From assembly GCA_934454585.1 (NCBI GenBank), contig CAKSFP010000029.1, positions 1 through 32,808 on the forward strand: a stretch of DNA of 32,808 nt, written 5' to 3'. The DNA is from an uncultured Clostridia bacterium. GTDB lineage: Bacteria > Bacillota > Clostridia > UMGS1810. A model generated the notes under the pieces. That model worked only from the letters and a program-made list of their open reading frames with translations, was not told where the DNA came from and ran no database searches. The position numbers were made by a program, and so were the translations under genes. Shown here in pieces: positions 32,687 through 32,808 of the stretch (position 1 is its first letter; each line of letters opens with the position of its first letter).

Positions 32687-32762
32687 TTGCAAAATCGGCT
32701 CAACTGTGATATCATATAAGTGTGTTAAGACTAGGCAAACGAGACTCGAACACGCATTGCCT
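32687..32762 (+). promoter_or_regulatory. Divergent promoter and repeated leader motif at the right edge
   Basis: TTGCAA (32687-32692), 17 bases, TATCAT (32710-32715). The transcript then contains TAGGCAAACGAGACTCGAAC (32732-32751), a near copy of 24207-24226. AGGCAA (32733-32738) can pair with TTGCCT (32757-32762) to form a stem-loop. Whatever is transcribed lies mostly beyond the window; the sequence to 32808 has no recognisable gene. Confidence 0.5.
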
Positions 32763-32808
32763 GACGATGGATGTTTTTGCAATCTTTCAGCTTGTCGGAT
32801 TTGACAGG

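Noticed and set aside
31625..32719. 364-codon plus-strand open frame
   Set aside because: Antisense of nagA and its promoter; the nagA frame has all active-site residues.

Overview
The window looks like a chromosomal segment of an anaerobic, low-to-medium GC Clostridia-type Bacillota, probably an uncultured gut lineage. Evidence: strong AGGAGG-type ribosome binding sites, TTGACA/TATAAT promoters, a UgpC/MsmK-type sugar ABC importer, a manganese catalase of the spore-coat type, an oxygen-sensitive class III ribonucleotide reductase, a stand-alone Na+-translocating decarboxylase beta subunit and a secA-prfB pair. No species assignment is possible from sequence reading alone.

Bases 1-7430 are accessory DNA in visible decay. 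They hold the end of an MFS transporter, a manganese catalase, and a TetR-led operon (TetR, a zinc-ribbon-like protein, a membrane protein with an in-frame TGA, a probable AbrB-fold protein, an alpha/beta hydrolase, and a serine hydrolase with an in-frame TAA). A GNAT acetyltransferase follows, then a run of remnants (DUF3795 N-terminus, a TfoX-like gene, a YoaP-like gene with an internal deletion, a GyrI-like C-terminus) and an intact rsgA-type GTPase.

Bases 7445-16074 hold a sugar locus bracketed by two 234-bp direct repeats about 8.2 kb apart. Each repeat has three TTGACACGAAA iterons at an exact 21-bp period, then three palindromes. Between them are a divergent LacI-type repressor and an operon for a lipoprotein, two permeases, an ATPase, a cytoplasmic GH32 beta-fructosidase and a fructokinase. 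The most likely pathway is ABC import of sucrose or short fructans, hydrolysis inside the cell, and phosphorylation of fructose. The fructokinase carries an extra C-terminal HPr-like domain that keeps the regulatory-serine motif but has no histidine at the phosphorelay position. This fusion is the most unusual gene in the window. A frameshifted UvrA-like C-terminal remnant lies between the operon and the right-hand repeat.

A tRNA-Thr(GGT) gene at 16121-16196 (minus strand) marks the border between this accessory DNA and a housekeeping-like part. The minus strand then reads SGNH hydrolase, iron alcohol dehydrogenase, secA, prfB (with the classical +1 programmed frameshift) and a secreted stalk-domain protein. 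On the plus strand, nrdD-nrdG sits behind tandem NrdR-box-like sites and is followed by a tandem pair of palindrome-plus-terminator modules. After these come oadB and a tiny OadG-like membrane protein.

The right end (minus strand) has a Gfo/Idh/MocA oxidoreductase and a nagA / NagB-like pair. Both transcription units carry the same 31-bp promoter-proximal element, and a truncated AraC-type regulator lies between them. The NagB-like protein lacks the usual catalytic aspartate of its GDGH-type loop. A promoter-plus-leader motif recurs upstream of nrdD and at the right edge, with a partial copy near the tRNA gene.
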